In this document: positions 1-8,573 of the stretch, piece after piece
How positions within the stretch are numbered: the stretch's first letter is position 1
Layout of the letters: every line of letters begins with the position of its first letter
IMG/VR virus record: IMGVR_UViG_3300037199_000176
Coordinates: 1-27,131 of that record
DNA length: 27,131 nt
Origin: a virus
Reading direction: 5' to 3' (one strand)
Notes under the pieces: model-generated
Seen by the model: the letters and a program-made list of their open reading frames with translations, nothing else
What the model was told of the DNA's origin: nothing
The model's database searches: none
Position numbers and translations under genes: made by a program

Positions 1-311
1 CCGGACCTTGGGCGACACTGGACGCCGCCGGCGACTTGCGCGGAGCCATTCGCGATTACATGCGGATGCAGCGCGAAAATCCACGCGACATCGAGGCCTA
101 CATCCGGGCAGAGATGGCGGCAGAGATCGCCGAGCGCCAGCGTGCGCAGGAAACTCTGGAGCGCGAGATCAACGCGGCCGAGGAGTCGCTCGAACAGGTT
201 TGGAAGTCAACCAGCCTGGCGGCGCAGCAGGCGAGGGATAGGATGGCCGCCGCAGCGGGCCTGAACGGCCACTTTGGCGCAAGTGAGGATTGGGGCGAAA
301 GCCGCAACTAA
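1..311 (+). CDS. Partial coiled-coil protein, 3' end only
   Basis: The reading frame is open from the first complete codon at position 3 to the TAA at 309-311, so the gene begins upstream of the window. About 102 residues are visible. The middle part (from about 'RENPRDIEAYIRAEM') is rich in Glu, Ala, Arg and Gln and has the heptad-like spacing of a long alpha helix or coiled coil; the C-terminus is Gly/Ser/Asn-rich. A TTG at 36 and ATGs at 60 and 66 could serve as internal starts, but none has a convincing ribosome binding site and the frame is open upstream. It precedes the other virion genes in the same orientation with a 21-base gap. I do not recognise the family. A scaffold-like or capsid-associated role would fit the position but is not supported by a motif. 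Confidence 0.6.
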   Translation, partial: GPWATLDAAGDLRGAIRDYMRMQRENPRDIEAYIRAEMAAEIAERQRAQETLEREINAAEESLEQVWKSTSLAAQQARDRMAAAAGLNGHFGASEDWGESRN

Positions 312-332
312 CCCGTTTCAGGAGATAAGGAA

Positions 333-1484
333 ATGCCAGAAGAAATGCCCGTAATACAGATCAGCGATCCGCAAGCAATGCTTGGTTTGCCCGAACGTTC
401 AACGCAGCTCGGCAAGGTAGGCCGCGCCGCCACAAAGCGCCAGAAAGAACTGCTCGACCTGATTCGCCGGATGCAAACCGAAACCATGAAAGGACCAGAC
501 GGCAGGATTACCGGGCCGCTTCGCCCCTGCACCGTCGTCAATTACAACCCAGTAGACCTGGTGATTGAAGGCCAGCTCAACCTTCGCGTGCAGAAGGCTG
601 GAGCCAGCGAACACCACCACCTCGACATTCCCTTCATGGGCCGGTGGATCGAAGGTCATTACCAATACATCGCGAGCCCGATGGTCGGCGAAGGAAAGCC
701 CGATAAGGAGCCCACTTTTTACTCGACGGTGACCGGGCATGAGACCGATAGTATTTTGCCAATCGATATGCCGGTCTGCCAGGCGCGCATGTTCTCTCCG
801 CATTCGATCGCCTGTGAGTTGTGGAACCAGTACAACTCGCCGGACAACAAGCTGATGGGCGGCATTCTGATGTTCGATCAGAATCCCCACACGCTGAGCG
901 CGGCGAACCTGGCCAAGACCGGCGGCCGCATTTGGGTTCCGGAACGTGTCCTGCTGTCGGATTCAACTGTTTACAGCTACCGTCTGCGCGAGACACTGCT
1001 CGTGGATGAACTTGGACGGATTTTCGAAACGCAGCGCAATTACTGCGACGTGATCATTCAGCAGGCTGACGCGCTCTGGAACGAGCAGGATATTGTCAGC
1101 CGCAAGATGGTGACCAACACCCATCGGGACTGGGATCGCTTCGCTGTGAAGATGGGCTGGAAGGAAAAGCTACAAGAGTGGACCACCGCCAAACTGGCAG
1201 TAACTGGGGAGATGAAAACCCTGCTTCCCTGCCCGCAGTGCGGAACTCAGCAGCCCTCTCCGGATGCCTACTTCTGCCGCAACTGCAACGCACCATATGA
1301 CGCCTTCGATGCCTTTATGGCGGGCAAGGTGGTACCGATGGCCTTCCTTGAAGTCCTGCCTGAAGAAAAACTCGAAGAGGTGCTCGCGGTAATGGAAGAG
1401 CGGCGCGCGCGGCGCGAAAAGCTCGAGGGCCGCGGCACAAAAACGAAGAAAGAAAAGCCCGCGGCACAACCAGCCGGAGCATAA
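333..1484 (+). CDS. Phage protein with C-terminal zinc ribbon, probable virion-associated
   Basis: This encodes 383 residues, starting at an ATG preceded by GGAGATAAGG. The N-terminal two thirds look like a mixed alpha/beta globular domain that I cannot assign. Near the C-terminus are two CxxC pairs (C300/C303 and C315/C318), about 11 residues apart, the arrangement of a treble-clef or zinc-ribbon metal site. The last 35 residues are Arg/Lys/Glu-rich, then Lys/Pro/Ala-rich, and probably extended. There is no signal peptide or membrane segment. It lies 12 bases before the adaptor gene and is probably co-transcribed with it. By position it sits where other phages keep capsid or completion genes, but the sequence does not look like a major capsid protein to me. 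Function unknown; a zinc-stabilised structural or nucleic-acid-contacting role is inference. Confidence 0.75.
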   Translation: MPEEMPVIQISDPQAMLGLPERSTQLGKVGRAATKRQKELLDLIRRMQTETMKGPDGRITGPLRPCTVVNYNPVDLVIEGQLNLRVQKAGASEHHHLDIPFMGRWIEGHYQYIASPMVGEGKPDKEPTFYSTVTGHETDSILPIDMPVCQARMFSPHSIACELWNQYNSPDNKLMGGILMFDQNPHTLSAANLAKTGGRIWVPERVLLSDSTVYSYRLRETLLVDELGRIFETQRNYCDVIIQQADALWNEQDIVSRKMVTNTHRDWDRFAVKMGWKEKLQEWTTAKLAVTGEMKTLLPCPQCGTQQPSPDAYFCRNCNAPYDAFDAFMAGKVVPMAFLEVLPEEKLEEVLAVMEERRARREKLEGRGTKTKKEKPAAQPAGA

Positions 1485-1496
1485 AGGTCAGACGCA

Positions 1497-2240
1497 ATGA
1501 TGAGACTTGGCGACGCAATTGGGCAGATTCAGGCGCTTTTGGGAGACCCAAAGGGCCAATGGGTGAAGCGCGGCTATATTCTGCCGCTGCTCAACATCAC
1601 CTATGCCGCGGTAAACCTGAACATCAAGAACGCCAGCGCCAAGAATCTGACTGCCGTGGTGCCGATCCTGAACATTCCGGCCGGCACCACAAGCCTTTAC
1701 AAGTGGCAGAATGCAACCGCTTTCGCTGGCCAGCCAGTCGCTCAGCAGAACCCACCTGCACTGCTCGCCGGGCTTTTCGATGTGATGGAGATTTGGGTCA
1801 AGCCTGCCGGCGTTCCAGTGCAACGGTATTTCAAGATCAGAAACATTGGCACCTTGCCGCACACAAACCCAAGCCTGATGAACTCCAATGGACTGGGTGG
1901 TCCGCTTTACTATTCGATGATCGGCAACAAACTTGAAATCACGCCTGTGAACGAGCCGATTGACATTGAGGTCACCGGCAAATTCAACCCGCAGATGCTG
2001 GTAACTGACGATGACCTGTTGTGCACGCACGAAGACGTTTGGATCCCGACCTGTTATGAAAGTGCGGCGACGGCCGGGGTGGAGCGCAGCAATCCAGCGA
2101 TTCTGGAAGGTTATGCCACGAAAGGCCAGGCCGCGGAAGACAACATCATTGCCGAACTGATGCGCCAGAAGCAGGCTGAGCCAGCGCGATTCCAGCGTAT
2201 GTGCCGGGATAGCGGGCTAGCTCAGTGGTTTTGGAACTAA
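1497..2240 (+). CDS. Probable head-tail adaptor (portal-binding) protein
   Basis: This encodes 247 residues starting ATG ATG; the second ATG at 1500 is an equally possible start. The first 45 residues ('LGDAIGQIQALLGDPKGQWVKRGYILPLLN...') follow the pattern seen in phage adaptor/connector proteins of the gp6/gp4/gp11 type: an amphipathic helix, 'LLGDP.G.W', then a helix with 'LN.aY..vN'. The middle and C-terminal parts are beta-rich, with a segment 'NKLEITPVNEPIDIEVTGKF' like the strands of such adaptors, followed by a helical tail. In T7 the equivalent gene (gp11, 196 residues) lies directly before the nozzle gene. Here one gene, the DUF3494 protein, is inserted between them. The assignment rests on N-terminal pattern and gene order; structure prediction would settle it. 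Confidence 0.55.
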   Translation: MMRLGDAIGQIQALLGDPKGQWVKRGYILPLLNITYAAVNLNIKNASAKNLTAVVPILNIPAGTTSLYKWQNATAFAGQPVAQQNPPALLAGLFDVMEIWVKPAGVPVQRYFKIRNIGTLPHTNPSLMNSNGLGGPLYYSMIGNKLEITPVNEPIDIEVTGKFNPQMLVTDDDLLCTHEDVWIPTCYESAATAGVERSNPAILEGYATKGQAAEDNIIAELMRQKQAEPARFQRMCRDSGLAQWFWN

Positions 2241-2268
2241 CCGATTTCAACCGAGAGAGGACAAAACA

Positions 2269-3363
2269 ATGATTTCACTGCAACTAATCGACGTGTCGCC
2301 GGCAGAAAACCCGGACACATTGACATTTCTGGCGAAGTTTTCGGCAAACTACGGCGTAAACGGAGTGGGCGACCCACTCAACCTGGCGCCATACTCAGCT
2401 GGAAACAACCCGCTCGGATTCACCAACCCAAACCAGATTCCAACGCCGGAATTGCCGTTTGCATACACCCAGGCGCCGACGGTTGAAGCGGAAGACCTTG
2501 GTGGATACTATGTAAACCCGCATCCCCTGATTATGCCCGCTCCGATAGAAGGAGTGGCCCAGGGTATCGCTCCAGTGAACGGGTTTGCACTGCGCATGTA
2601 TGCACCTGGAGGAGTTGAATTGCCAACCGGCACATCGTATGCCGCCTCGGGCGCTGGAACGCAGGCCGCCTTTTTAGGAGCAGCAGGTAATTATGCTTTG
2701 CTTGCTTCAGCCGGCATCACCAACACCGGAAACACCACGGTTGTGGGCGGCAACATTGGATCGGTTCCAACGAGCAGCATTACGGGCTTCCCGCCGGGGC
2801 TTCTGACTGCGCCGGCGGTGATTGACAACAGCGCCAATGCGACAGCTGCTCAGGTTGCTCTTGCCGCCGCAATTGCGCACTACCAGGGGTTGACGCCGAC
2901 GCTTTCTGGCCTTGCCAACCTAAGCACCGGAGGTAACGGTTCGACCATTGCAACTTGGACCCCTGGCGTTTACGTTGGAGCTGCTGGCTTGACGATGCCC
3001 ACCGGCATTATTCTGGATGCCCAGGGAAACCCCAACGCCACGTTTATTTTTATCGCCGGATCGACGATCAACCTTGCCAGTGGCCAGACGATCTCTCTGG
3101 CTAACGGCGCCCAGGCGCAAAACGTTGTATTCGTGGCGGGAAGCGCTTTCACTTCCGTAGCAACCTCCACTGTTAATGGCAACATCCTGGCGGTAAGTGG
3201 CATCACTCTAGGCGGTGGAACATTGAACGGCCGCGCTCTTGTGACGACCGGCCCGGTTACCATTTCCGCAGCCACTGCTATTACTGCCTCGCCAAATGTG
3301 AGCGCACTTACTGGTCCCAGCTCTGCTATTCAACTCGCCATCACTCTTCCGCACAACCAGTAG
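2269..3363 (+). CDS. Virion-module protein with C-terminal DUF3494 (ice-binding-type) domain
   Basis: This encodes 364 residues, starting at an ATG after GAGAGAGGAC. Residues from about 134 to 345 read as a DUF3494 domain: 'LGAAGNYALLASAGITNTG', then 'GGNIGSVP.SSITGF', 'ATWTPGVY', 'DAQGNPNATFIFIAGSTI', 'GAQAQNVVFVAGSA', 'NGNILAVSGITL' and 'LNGRALVTTGPVTI'. These are the hallmark segments of this right-handed beta-solenoid family, whose characterised members bind ice and some of which serve as adhesin tips. Residues 1-130 are a separate, Pro/Asn-rich region ending in a short beta-type segment ('GFALRMYAPGGVELPTG'). There is no signal peptide, unlike typical secreted family members, which fits assembly onto a virion. 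It sits between the adaptor and nozzle genes. Ice binding is not implied: the fold could serve host attachment or capsid decoration. The family call is strong; the role is inference. Confidence 0.85.
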   Translation: MISLQLIDVSPAENPDTLTFLAKFSANYGVNGVGDPLNLAPYSAGNNPLGFTNPNQIPTPELPFAYTQAPTVEAEDLGGYYVNPHPLIMPAPIEGVAQGIAPVNGFALRMYAPGGVELPTGTSYAASGAGTQAAFLGAAGNYALLASAGITNTGNTTVVGGNIGSVPTSSITGFPPGLLTAPAVIDNSANATAAQVALAAAIAHYQGLTPTLSGLANLSTGGNGSTIATWTPGVYVGAAGLTMPTGIILDAQGNPNATFIFIAGSTINLASGQTISLANGAQAQNVVFVAGSAFTSVATSTVNGNILAVSGITLGGGTLNGRALVTTGPVTISAATAITASPNVSALTGPSSAIQLAITLPHNQ

Positions 3364-3378
3364 CCACGGGGCCAGACA

Positions 3379-6300
3379 ATGCAATGGTTTGGAAAGCCGG
3401 TAGTCTTTAACCGGTTTCTCGGCCAGGTGGACCAGGACGATCCGACGAATTTACCGATCGGCCTGGCTGCCCTGTGCCGTAATACGGACTTTACCCGGGA
3501 ATCTCCCGGCGTGACGTGCGCCAGCACGCGCGCCGGGATCAATCTGGCCATGCAAACCAGTGTGCAAGCTCAGATTACCGGAGCTGGATTCTTCCAGTAC
3601 GAGCCTGAGTTGGCAACCGAAACCTTCTTCGATATGCCCTACGTCTTCGACGCCGCAGGCAATCTCTGGCGCGAGTATCCAGTAGGCACTGGCCGCATGG
3701 TCAAGATCCCCGCAACCCCTCTTTTCAGTCCTCCCCTAAAATCTCACATGATTGGCTGCAACGCCGAGAATAAGGTTTGGCAGGCCTTCAGCGATCTGAA
3801 TGTGCCGACCGGGCCTGGCCTCTGCTTCGATCCCAAGCAAATTCAAAACAACACCGGCAAGCCGCCGCTCAATCCTATCGGGATGAAGCCGGTGGGCTGG
3901 TACTGGCAGCCGAACACCGACTGCCTCGCGATGGAGGTTTGCTGCCCTTCAACGCCATCAACAGGCAACGGCCACACTTATCAGGCGCAGAACGCTGGCG
4001 CGACCGGTCCGAATCAGCCTACCTGGCCTCTCACTACTTCAACGCCAGTAAGTCCTGTCACTGTCACCGAGGTTCTCTCGGCCGCACAGATCGCGCAAGG
4101 TTTGGTTCCTGTCATCTGGAAAGAAAACACCATGGCGATGGCGAACCGTTTGCCTGTTCCAGCTACGGCGGTTCTCACGGTAGGATCAGGTGGAAGCTTT
4201 GCCGGCGGTCAGGATGTCTACATTGCGGTAACGTTTGTCAATAACCAGGGAGAGACGACGCCCAGCGTGGCCGCCGTGGCCGTCAATGTAAGTTCGGGCG
4301 CATCGGTTTCCGTTGCAATCCCCGCTCTGAATACGCTGCCAAATTGGATTGCGAATCTCTCAGCCTCTTACGTGCCGCTCGGCATGAACGTTTACGTTGC
4401 CACGGTTGCAACCGGCAATCTAGCGCCACCTTTTTCAGATTACAAAGAATTCAATGGTCTGTTTTCTCTCGGAACCAATGCAGTCGTCACAGGACTTGGA
4501 AGCGGAAGCGCGCCGCCAAACCTTACAACGGCGCGCGTAGTGCCAGGTCAGTTGCCAACGCCGGATGTCCAGGTGCAAATCCAGCGCATTCCGGCAAACA
4601 GCACGGTAACGCCTCCGCCGGCGGTAGGATTGACTTTGGTTAATGGAGCCGGGACGATACCGCTTGGCTCGACCTTATATGTGGTTTTGACGTTATTGAA
4701 CTCGGCCGGAGAAACCACAGCCGGAGGAAGTTCTAACATCACCACCACGGCAGCGAATCAAGGAGTTCAACTTGATTTAGCTCAAGCATCGAGCTATGGT
4801 CCCACGGTTACGGGAGTCAATGCCTATGTTGCCGTGTTTGCCAGCGGACAGTCGCCCACCAATCCAATCATCTACCACCTGTACAACACCTCAGGCCCTT
4901 ATACCCCGGGCACGACGCCCATCATCGCAAACAATGTATTGACGGGAAACACGCCTCCCATAAACAACACGGCGACACTGCCAGTGGGAGGATTCCCCTC
5001 TGGCCGCGATGTCTATGTTCTGCAGACTTACACAAACGACAACGGAGAGACCAAGGCCGGCCCGACCAATTCTATTATCAACACCAACGCTGACGACTCC
5101 ATACTCGTGACCGTGGCCGTTCCCGAGGACGCCGACAACAACAAACTTTACACAATTAAATCGGTGGGAATTTATGAGGCGGATGTTGCAACAGGAACTC
5201 CTGCCCCTCCGTCTACCGCCTTTGCGCTTGTCGGCTACTACCAGCCGGGAGACACTCCATTTATTTTGAACACCGCGGCTGGCCAGAATCCTCCCACTTC
5301 GAACGGAACTGGCCCCGGCGGAGCAATCGTGGCGGATACGGAGACCGGCGGCGCCAATGGCGGGCAGGGCTACCGCTATGCTGCTCTGCTGTGGATGAAC
5401 ACAAATGAGACAGTTTCAGGCTTCACTATTGCGAGCGTGATCCAGTACGACGTGGATGAGGATGGCTGGGAAATCGGGATTTTCAATATTCTCAGTGGGC
5501 CATCCAACGTTGTAGCCAGACTTATCGCTTTCACTGGCGCGGATGCCTCGCAGGATGGACCGTTTAACTGGTCTGGTCTAGTCAATCTTACGTCGCCCAG
5601 CCAAAATGTAGTCTGGCCGACAACCACGCTGATCGACGACGTAGAACAATCGGCAACAGCGATCTTCGACAATGTAACCACCCAGGCCAACTTCAACTTT
5701 ACGGATACCTGGATGGACACCGAAAACAATGTCGATGATCGAACGGACATACTAGCCCCCTTCCAAGCCTGCCGAATTGATTACCTCAAGACAGTCAACT
5801 GTCTGGCTTACAGCGGCGTGCTGGGCTACTCTGGGGGCGGTCTGGTTTCAATCGGCGGCGATCCAGAAAGTGTCTATGCAGATACCGGCCCCGTTCCTTT
5901 TCCTTCGGACGGACAGCGCTGCTTTGGATTCACCGACGCCTACAAGAGCACAATCTTTGCGCTCAGAGAGAAGGGCGGATATGTACTAACTCCAAACACC
6001 GGCAATGCCAGTAGCTGGCAGGCGGTACAGCGTTGGAGCGATGTAGGCCCGTGCGGATTCAGAGCCTGGGATGCAAACGGAAAGTTTATTGTCTTTGTGC
6101 ATCGCAGCGGACTGTATAAGTACGACGAGAGCGATCCGGACATGATGAGTAAGGAGGTTCCTCGTCAGTGGTCTACAATCAACTGGGCTGCGGCCAAGAA
6201 TATCTGTGTCACGATCGATGAAGATACGCACACGGTAAGGATTCAGGTTCCGACCGGAGTTAGCACGGTAAACAACCAAGAGTTTGTTCTGAGTTATCTC

Positions 6301-6933
6301 GAAGGATGGAACAGCCCCATTCACTTTTCTACTTTCAGCGGCAAGGAAATCTCCATGGACGCGGCTCGCCGCTGGAGCTTCAACGATGTAGCTGCTACGC
6401 TCTGCCTGCGCATGGATCGAACCTTGCCCCCTGGACCGGGATTTATCGACGGACCGGATTGGACCACCCAGCCAGATTCGAGTTTTGGAGTAAGTCAGAT
6501 AATCTACGGAGACAGTTCTCCAGATGGCGCTCTGCAGGCGAGAACGCCGGGCATCTACAGCGACAACGGACAAGGTATCGACTGGGAGTGGGAGTCAGTC
6601 TGCGCCGGCCTGATGCAGGCAGTTTGCAAGCCCGAGGGTGTCAATCTCAACGCATTGGGAATTGGCCGCATCTATTGGAGTTTCCTTGCCGCGCGCGATC
6701 AGGACGCCGACCCGGGCGGACCAAAAGAGAACGAGATACCCATCGGTGATGGTTACTTCGATTTAGCGTCCGAACAGAAAGTTGGGATCACCGGCAAGTG
6801 CGGCCCTGAAATCAGCGAGTTTTTCAGGGTGAGATTCACAAACGGCAAGCAGCCGGGATGCTGGGCGAGCCTGAAATCCATGACTGTATTTCTGATTCCG
6901 TTCACCGTTGGCCGCGGAGAGTGGGAAGGATGA
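3379..6933 (+). CDS. Large tail protein, probable nozzle with Ig-like repeats
   Basis: This encodes 1184 residues, starting at an ATG 15 bases after the DUF3494 stop. The N-terminus ('FLGQVDQDDPTNLPIGLAAL..NTDFTRESPG') resembles the start of podovirus nozzle proteins (T7 gp12 type), which thread through a beta-propeller. Residues about 260-640 hold three Ig-like beta repeats, each with a core of the form D/T-L/V-Y-V/I-x-x-T-x-x-N-x-x-GET, near residues 276, 430 and 540. From about 690 to the end the sequence is beta-rich with propeller-like blades ('RIDYLKTVNCLAYSGVLGYS', 'RCFGFTDAYKSTIFALREKG', 'RWSDVGPCGFRAWDANGKFI'). There is no signal peptide. T7 gp12 is about 790 residues, so the extra length is largely accounted for by the repeat block. 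The stop overlaps the next start (ATGA). A tail structural role is likely; nozzle specifically is probable. Confidence 0.65.
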   Translation: MQWFGKPVVFNRFLGQVDQDDPTNLPIGLAALCRNTDFTRESPGVTCASTRAGINLAMQTSVQAQITGAGFFQYEPELATETFFDMPYVFDAAGNLWREYPVGTGRMVKIPATPLFSPPLKSHMIGCNAENKVWQAFSDLNVPTGPGLCFDPKQIQNNTGKPPLNPIGMKPVGWYWQPNTDCLAMEVCCPSTPSTGNGHTYQAQNAGATGPNQPTWPLTTSTPVSPVTVTEVLSAAQIAQGLVPVIWKENTMAMANRLPVPATAVLTVGSGGSFAGGQDVYIAVTFVNNQGETTPSVAAVAVNVSSGASVSVAIPALNTLPNWIANLSASYVPLGMNVYVATVATGNLAPPFSDYKEFNGLFSLGTNAVVTGLGSGSAPPNLTTARVVPGQLPTPDVQVQIQRIPANSTVTPPPAVGLTLVNGAGTIPLGSTLYVVLTLLNSAGETTAGGSSNITTTAANQGVQLDLAQASSYGPTVTGVNAYVAVFASGQSPTNPIIYHLYNTSGPYTPGTTPIIANNVLTGNTPPINNTATLPVGGFPSGRDVYVLQTYTNDNGETKAGPTNSIINTNADDSILVTVAVPEDADNNKLYTIKSVGIYEADVATGTPAPPSTAFALVGYYQPGDTPFILNTAAGQNPPTSNGTGPGGAIVADTETGGANGGQGYRYAALLWMNTNETVSGFTIASVIQYDVDEDGWEIGIFNILSGPSNVVARLIAFTGADASQDGPFNWSGLVNLTSPSQNVVWPTTTLIDDVEQSATAIFDNVTTQANFNFTDTWMDTENNVDDRTDILAPFQACRIDYLKTVNCLAYSGVLGYSGGGLVSIGGDPESVYADTGPVPFPSDGQRCFGFTDAYKSTIFALREKGGYVLTPNTGNASSWQAVQRWSDVGPCGFRAWDANGKFIVFVHRSGLYKYDESDPDMMSKEVPRQWSTINWAAAKNICVTIDEDTHTVRIQVPTGVSTVNNQEFVLSYLEGWNSPIHFSTFSGKEISMDAARRWSFNDVAATLCLRMDRTLPPGPGFIDGPDWTTQPDSSFGVSQIIYGDSSPDGALQARTPGIYSDNGQGIDWEWESVCAGLMQAVCKPEGVNLNALGIGRIYWSFLAARDQDADPGGPKENEIPIGDGYFDLASEQKVGITGKCGPEISEFFRVRFTNGKQPGCWASLKSMTVFLIPFTVGRGEWEG

Positions 6934-7775
6934 CGACTCCAAATCAAGGCAGTCCAGCGCTGCAAGCGCAGATTGAGAGCGTGGCAAAGAGCCTTCCTGG
7001 TGGTCCCCGTGAGGACTTCCGCCAGTTGATGAGTACAGTGGTGCAGAACGTGAAGGCGGCTCTCCCCAGTGGCAATCTGATTCAGCAAGGCGGCATCAAG
7101 CCGGGGTCGGGAACAGTCCCGAAAGGAGTTGGCTTCAATGTATCAGGCGCCAACGGCGCTCATAACATCCAGATCACAAATCCGGCCGATGCTCAAGGAA
7201 AACCGATTTGGCATGAAGTAAGTTACTCGCCACTCAAGAGTTTCACTGGAAACCCATCTCCAGTGGTGATGCCGGCGACGATGGCGACCAGTGTGGTAGT
7301 AAACGATCCGGGTTCGCAGTATCACTTCAGGATTCGCTCAAGCCACGATCAGGTAAACTGGAGCAATTACCAATCCGCAGGAGAATCTCCTTCAAACGCC
7401 GGACTTGTTTCAAGTTCCGCAATCTCAGATGCTGGAGCTTTCAATCAGACGAATTATGGGGTAGTTGACTCATCGCAAACTGGAGTGGTTAATGAAGTGC
7501 GCGTGCATGGAACCTCTGGACCTTTGACTGCATTTACCGCGCAAAAAGGGGCGGTGCAAACTACTCTTCCCTCGGCAACGATTGTCGGTCTGACGCCAAA
7601 CACAACGCAGTACGTCGGCCACGTTGAAGGGCACGGTTATGTGGTTAGCCCAACGCTTGGAGGACTGCTGGCGCACGATAATGTACGTCCGGTTGGCGCG
7701 GTGGGAGTCAGCAGCGGAACTTCGGGTGGCGGCGGAGCGACCGGCGGAAACGGCGGGAGATTGACCGCAATCTAA
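6930..7775 (+). CDS. Fibronectin III-like phage structural protein
   Basis: The likely start is the ATG at 6930, overlapping the preceding stop as ATGA with GGAGAG eight bases upstream; the in-frame ATG at 6858 lies inside the preceding gene and has no better signal. The protein is 281 residues. Residues about 1-50 are probably helical. Residues about 68-150 look like a fibronectin type III fold, with strands such as 'GAHNIQITNP', 'WHEVSYSPLKSFTG' and 'SQYHFRIRSSHDQVNWSNY'. A second beta-type segment follows ('PSATIVGLTPNTTQYVGHVEG'), and the C-terminus is a Gly/Ser-rich tail ending 'GGNGGRLTAI'. Such domains are common on exposed phage tail or capsid proteins and may help adsorption. Its coupling to the nozzle gene suggests a tail accessory protein. 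The exact role is unknown. Confidence 0.65.
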   Translation: MTTPNQGSPALQAQIESVAKSLPGGPREDFRQLMSTVVQNVKAALPSGNLIQQGGIKPGSGTVPKGVGFNVSGANGAHNIQITNPADAQGKPIWHEVSYSPLKSFTGNPSPVVMPATMATSVVVNDPGSQYHFRIRSSHDQVNWSNYQSAGESPSNAGLVSSSAISDAGAFNQTNYGVVDSSQTGVVNEVRVHGTSGPLTAFTAQKGAVQTTLPSATIVGLTPNTTQYVGHVEGHGYVVSPTLGGLLAHDNVRPVGAVGVSSGTSGGGGATGGNGGRLTAI

Positions 7776-7788
7776 AGAGAGGCTAGTT

Positions 7789-8127
7789 ATGGCTTGGGAA
7801 ATTGAAACTGAACATATCGATCTGGATCGGATGATGCACGTTACCCGCTTTATCGAACGAAGCGTAAAGACCATCCATGGCGTACCGGCTCGTCATGAGT
7901 TACTGATTCAGTTACGCACTGAGCCAACGCTGGACGCGAATGGAAAGCCTGTCGGCGGGGAAGTGATTTTGCATGAAGACGGGCGTTTGCGCGACACCGC
8001 CGGCGCTCATTTTGACCACAAAGCACGACAGTCGGAAGAGCTGAAAAAGCTGATGAAAAATCATGAGCTTGCCAGGAAATTTGCCGCGCACCACCAAACA
8101 CCGATTTTCACCGGACCGAAGAGATAG
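7789..8127 (+). CDS. Small phage protein of unknown function
   Basis: This encodes 112 residues, with AGAGAGG just upstream of the ATG and a 13-base gap to the preceding gene. The N-terminal half reads as beta-rich ('EIETEHIDLDRMMHVTRF', 'ARHELLIQLRTEPTLD'). The C-terminal third is a charged helix ('ARQSEELKKLMKNHELARKF'). It has no membrane segment, cysteines or recognisable motif. It opens the group of small genes leading into the putative ejection module and is probably co-transcribed with them. Function not recognised. Confidence 0.7.
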   Translation: MAWEIETEHIDLDRMMHVTRFIERSVKTIHGVPARHELLIQLRTEPTLDANGKPVGGEVILHEDGRLRDTAGAHFDHKARQSEELKKLMKNHELARKFAAHHQTPIFTGPKR

Positions 8128-8135
8128 GCTAATCA

Positions 8136-8573
8136 ATGGAATCGCATTTTTTGCATCTTCTGCCGAGGGACATTCCCCGGCTTGAGGAGCTTTGCCAGGA
8201 ACAGAATCAGGTGGACGGAACCAGTTACACTCCGCCGCAAATCTTTGACCGCGAAGGCAGGCGTCTGCCGAACATTCCCATTGCCATGAAGCGGGTTTGC
8301 AATGGACAGATAACACAGGCTTACATCTTCGAAGCGATTCCAGAGGTAATGAGTTTTGGCTTGGATGTGAGATCGAGCGCGCAGATGCTGCATCAAGAAC
8401 TCCCAGCCGCCATGTGGATTCTGGAGCAGTTGGGATTTCGAGGTTTCCGCTCACTAGTGCCACTTTCTCGTGTGGACCTCTGGCAGAAGACAATGAATAA
8501 GCGGCTGCGTATGAAACGGTTCGACGACACCCTGGCTCATTTTTATCGGGATTTGAGAGAGGTTCCAGAATGA
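8136..8573 (+). CDS. GNAT-like small phage protein, possible T7 gp13 counterpart
   Basis: This encodes 145 residues. It has the broad look of the small GNAT-fold proteins found in phage late operons: an N-terminal 'LPRDIPRLEELCQEQN' strand-helix, a middle beta part ('PNIPIAMKRVCNGQITQAYIFEA'), then 'AAMWILEQLGFRGFRSLVPLSRVDLW'. The last is similar to the C-terminal helix-strand of acetyltransferase-like proteins. A clear acetyl-CoA binding loop (Q/RxxGxG/A) is absent, so enzymatic activity is doubtful. T7 gp13 (138 residues) is similar in size and stands just before gp14 in the internal virion protein cluster, the same relative place as here. The stop overlaps the next start (ATGA), indicating translational coupling. 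The GNAT call is a pattern judgement. Confidence 0.5.
   Translation: MESHFLHLLPRDIPRLEELCQEQNQVDGTSYTPPQIFDREGRRLPNIPIAMKRVCNGQITQAYIFEAIPEVMSFGLDVRSSAQMLHQELPAAMWILEQLGFRGFRSLVPLSRVDLWQKTMNKRLRMKRFDDTLAHFYRDLREVPE

Noticed and set aside
8-241. + strand Arg-rich frame at the window start
   Set aside because: It is an alternative frame of the partial coiled-coil gene and has the Arg/Gly-rich look of an out-of-frame translation.
399-890. - strand frame of 163 codons opposite the zinc-ribbon gene
   Set aside because: It is antisense to a gene with good start signal and CxxC pairs; no start signal or motif of its own.
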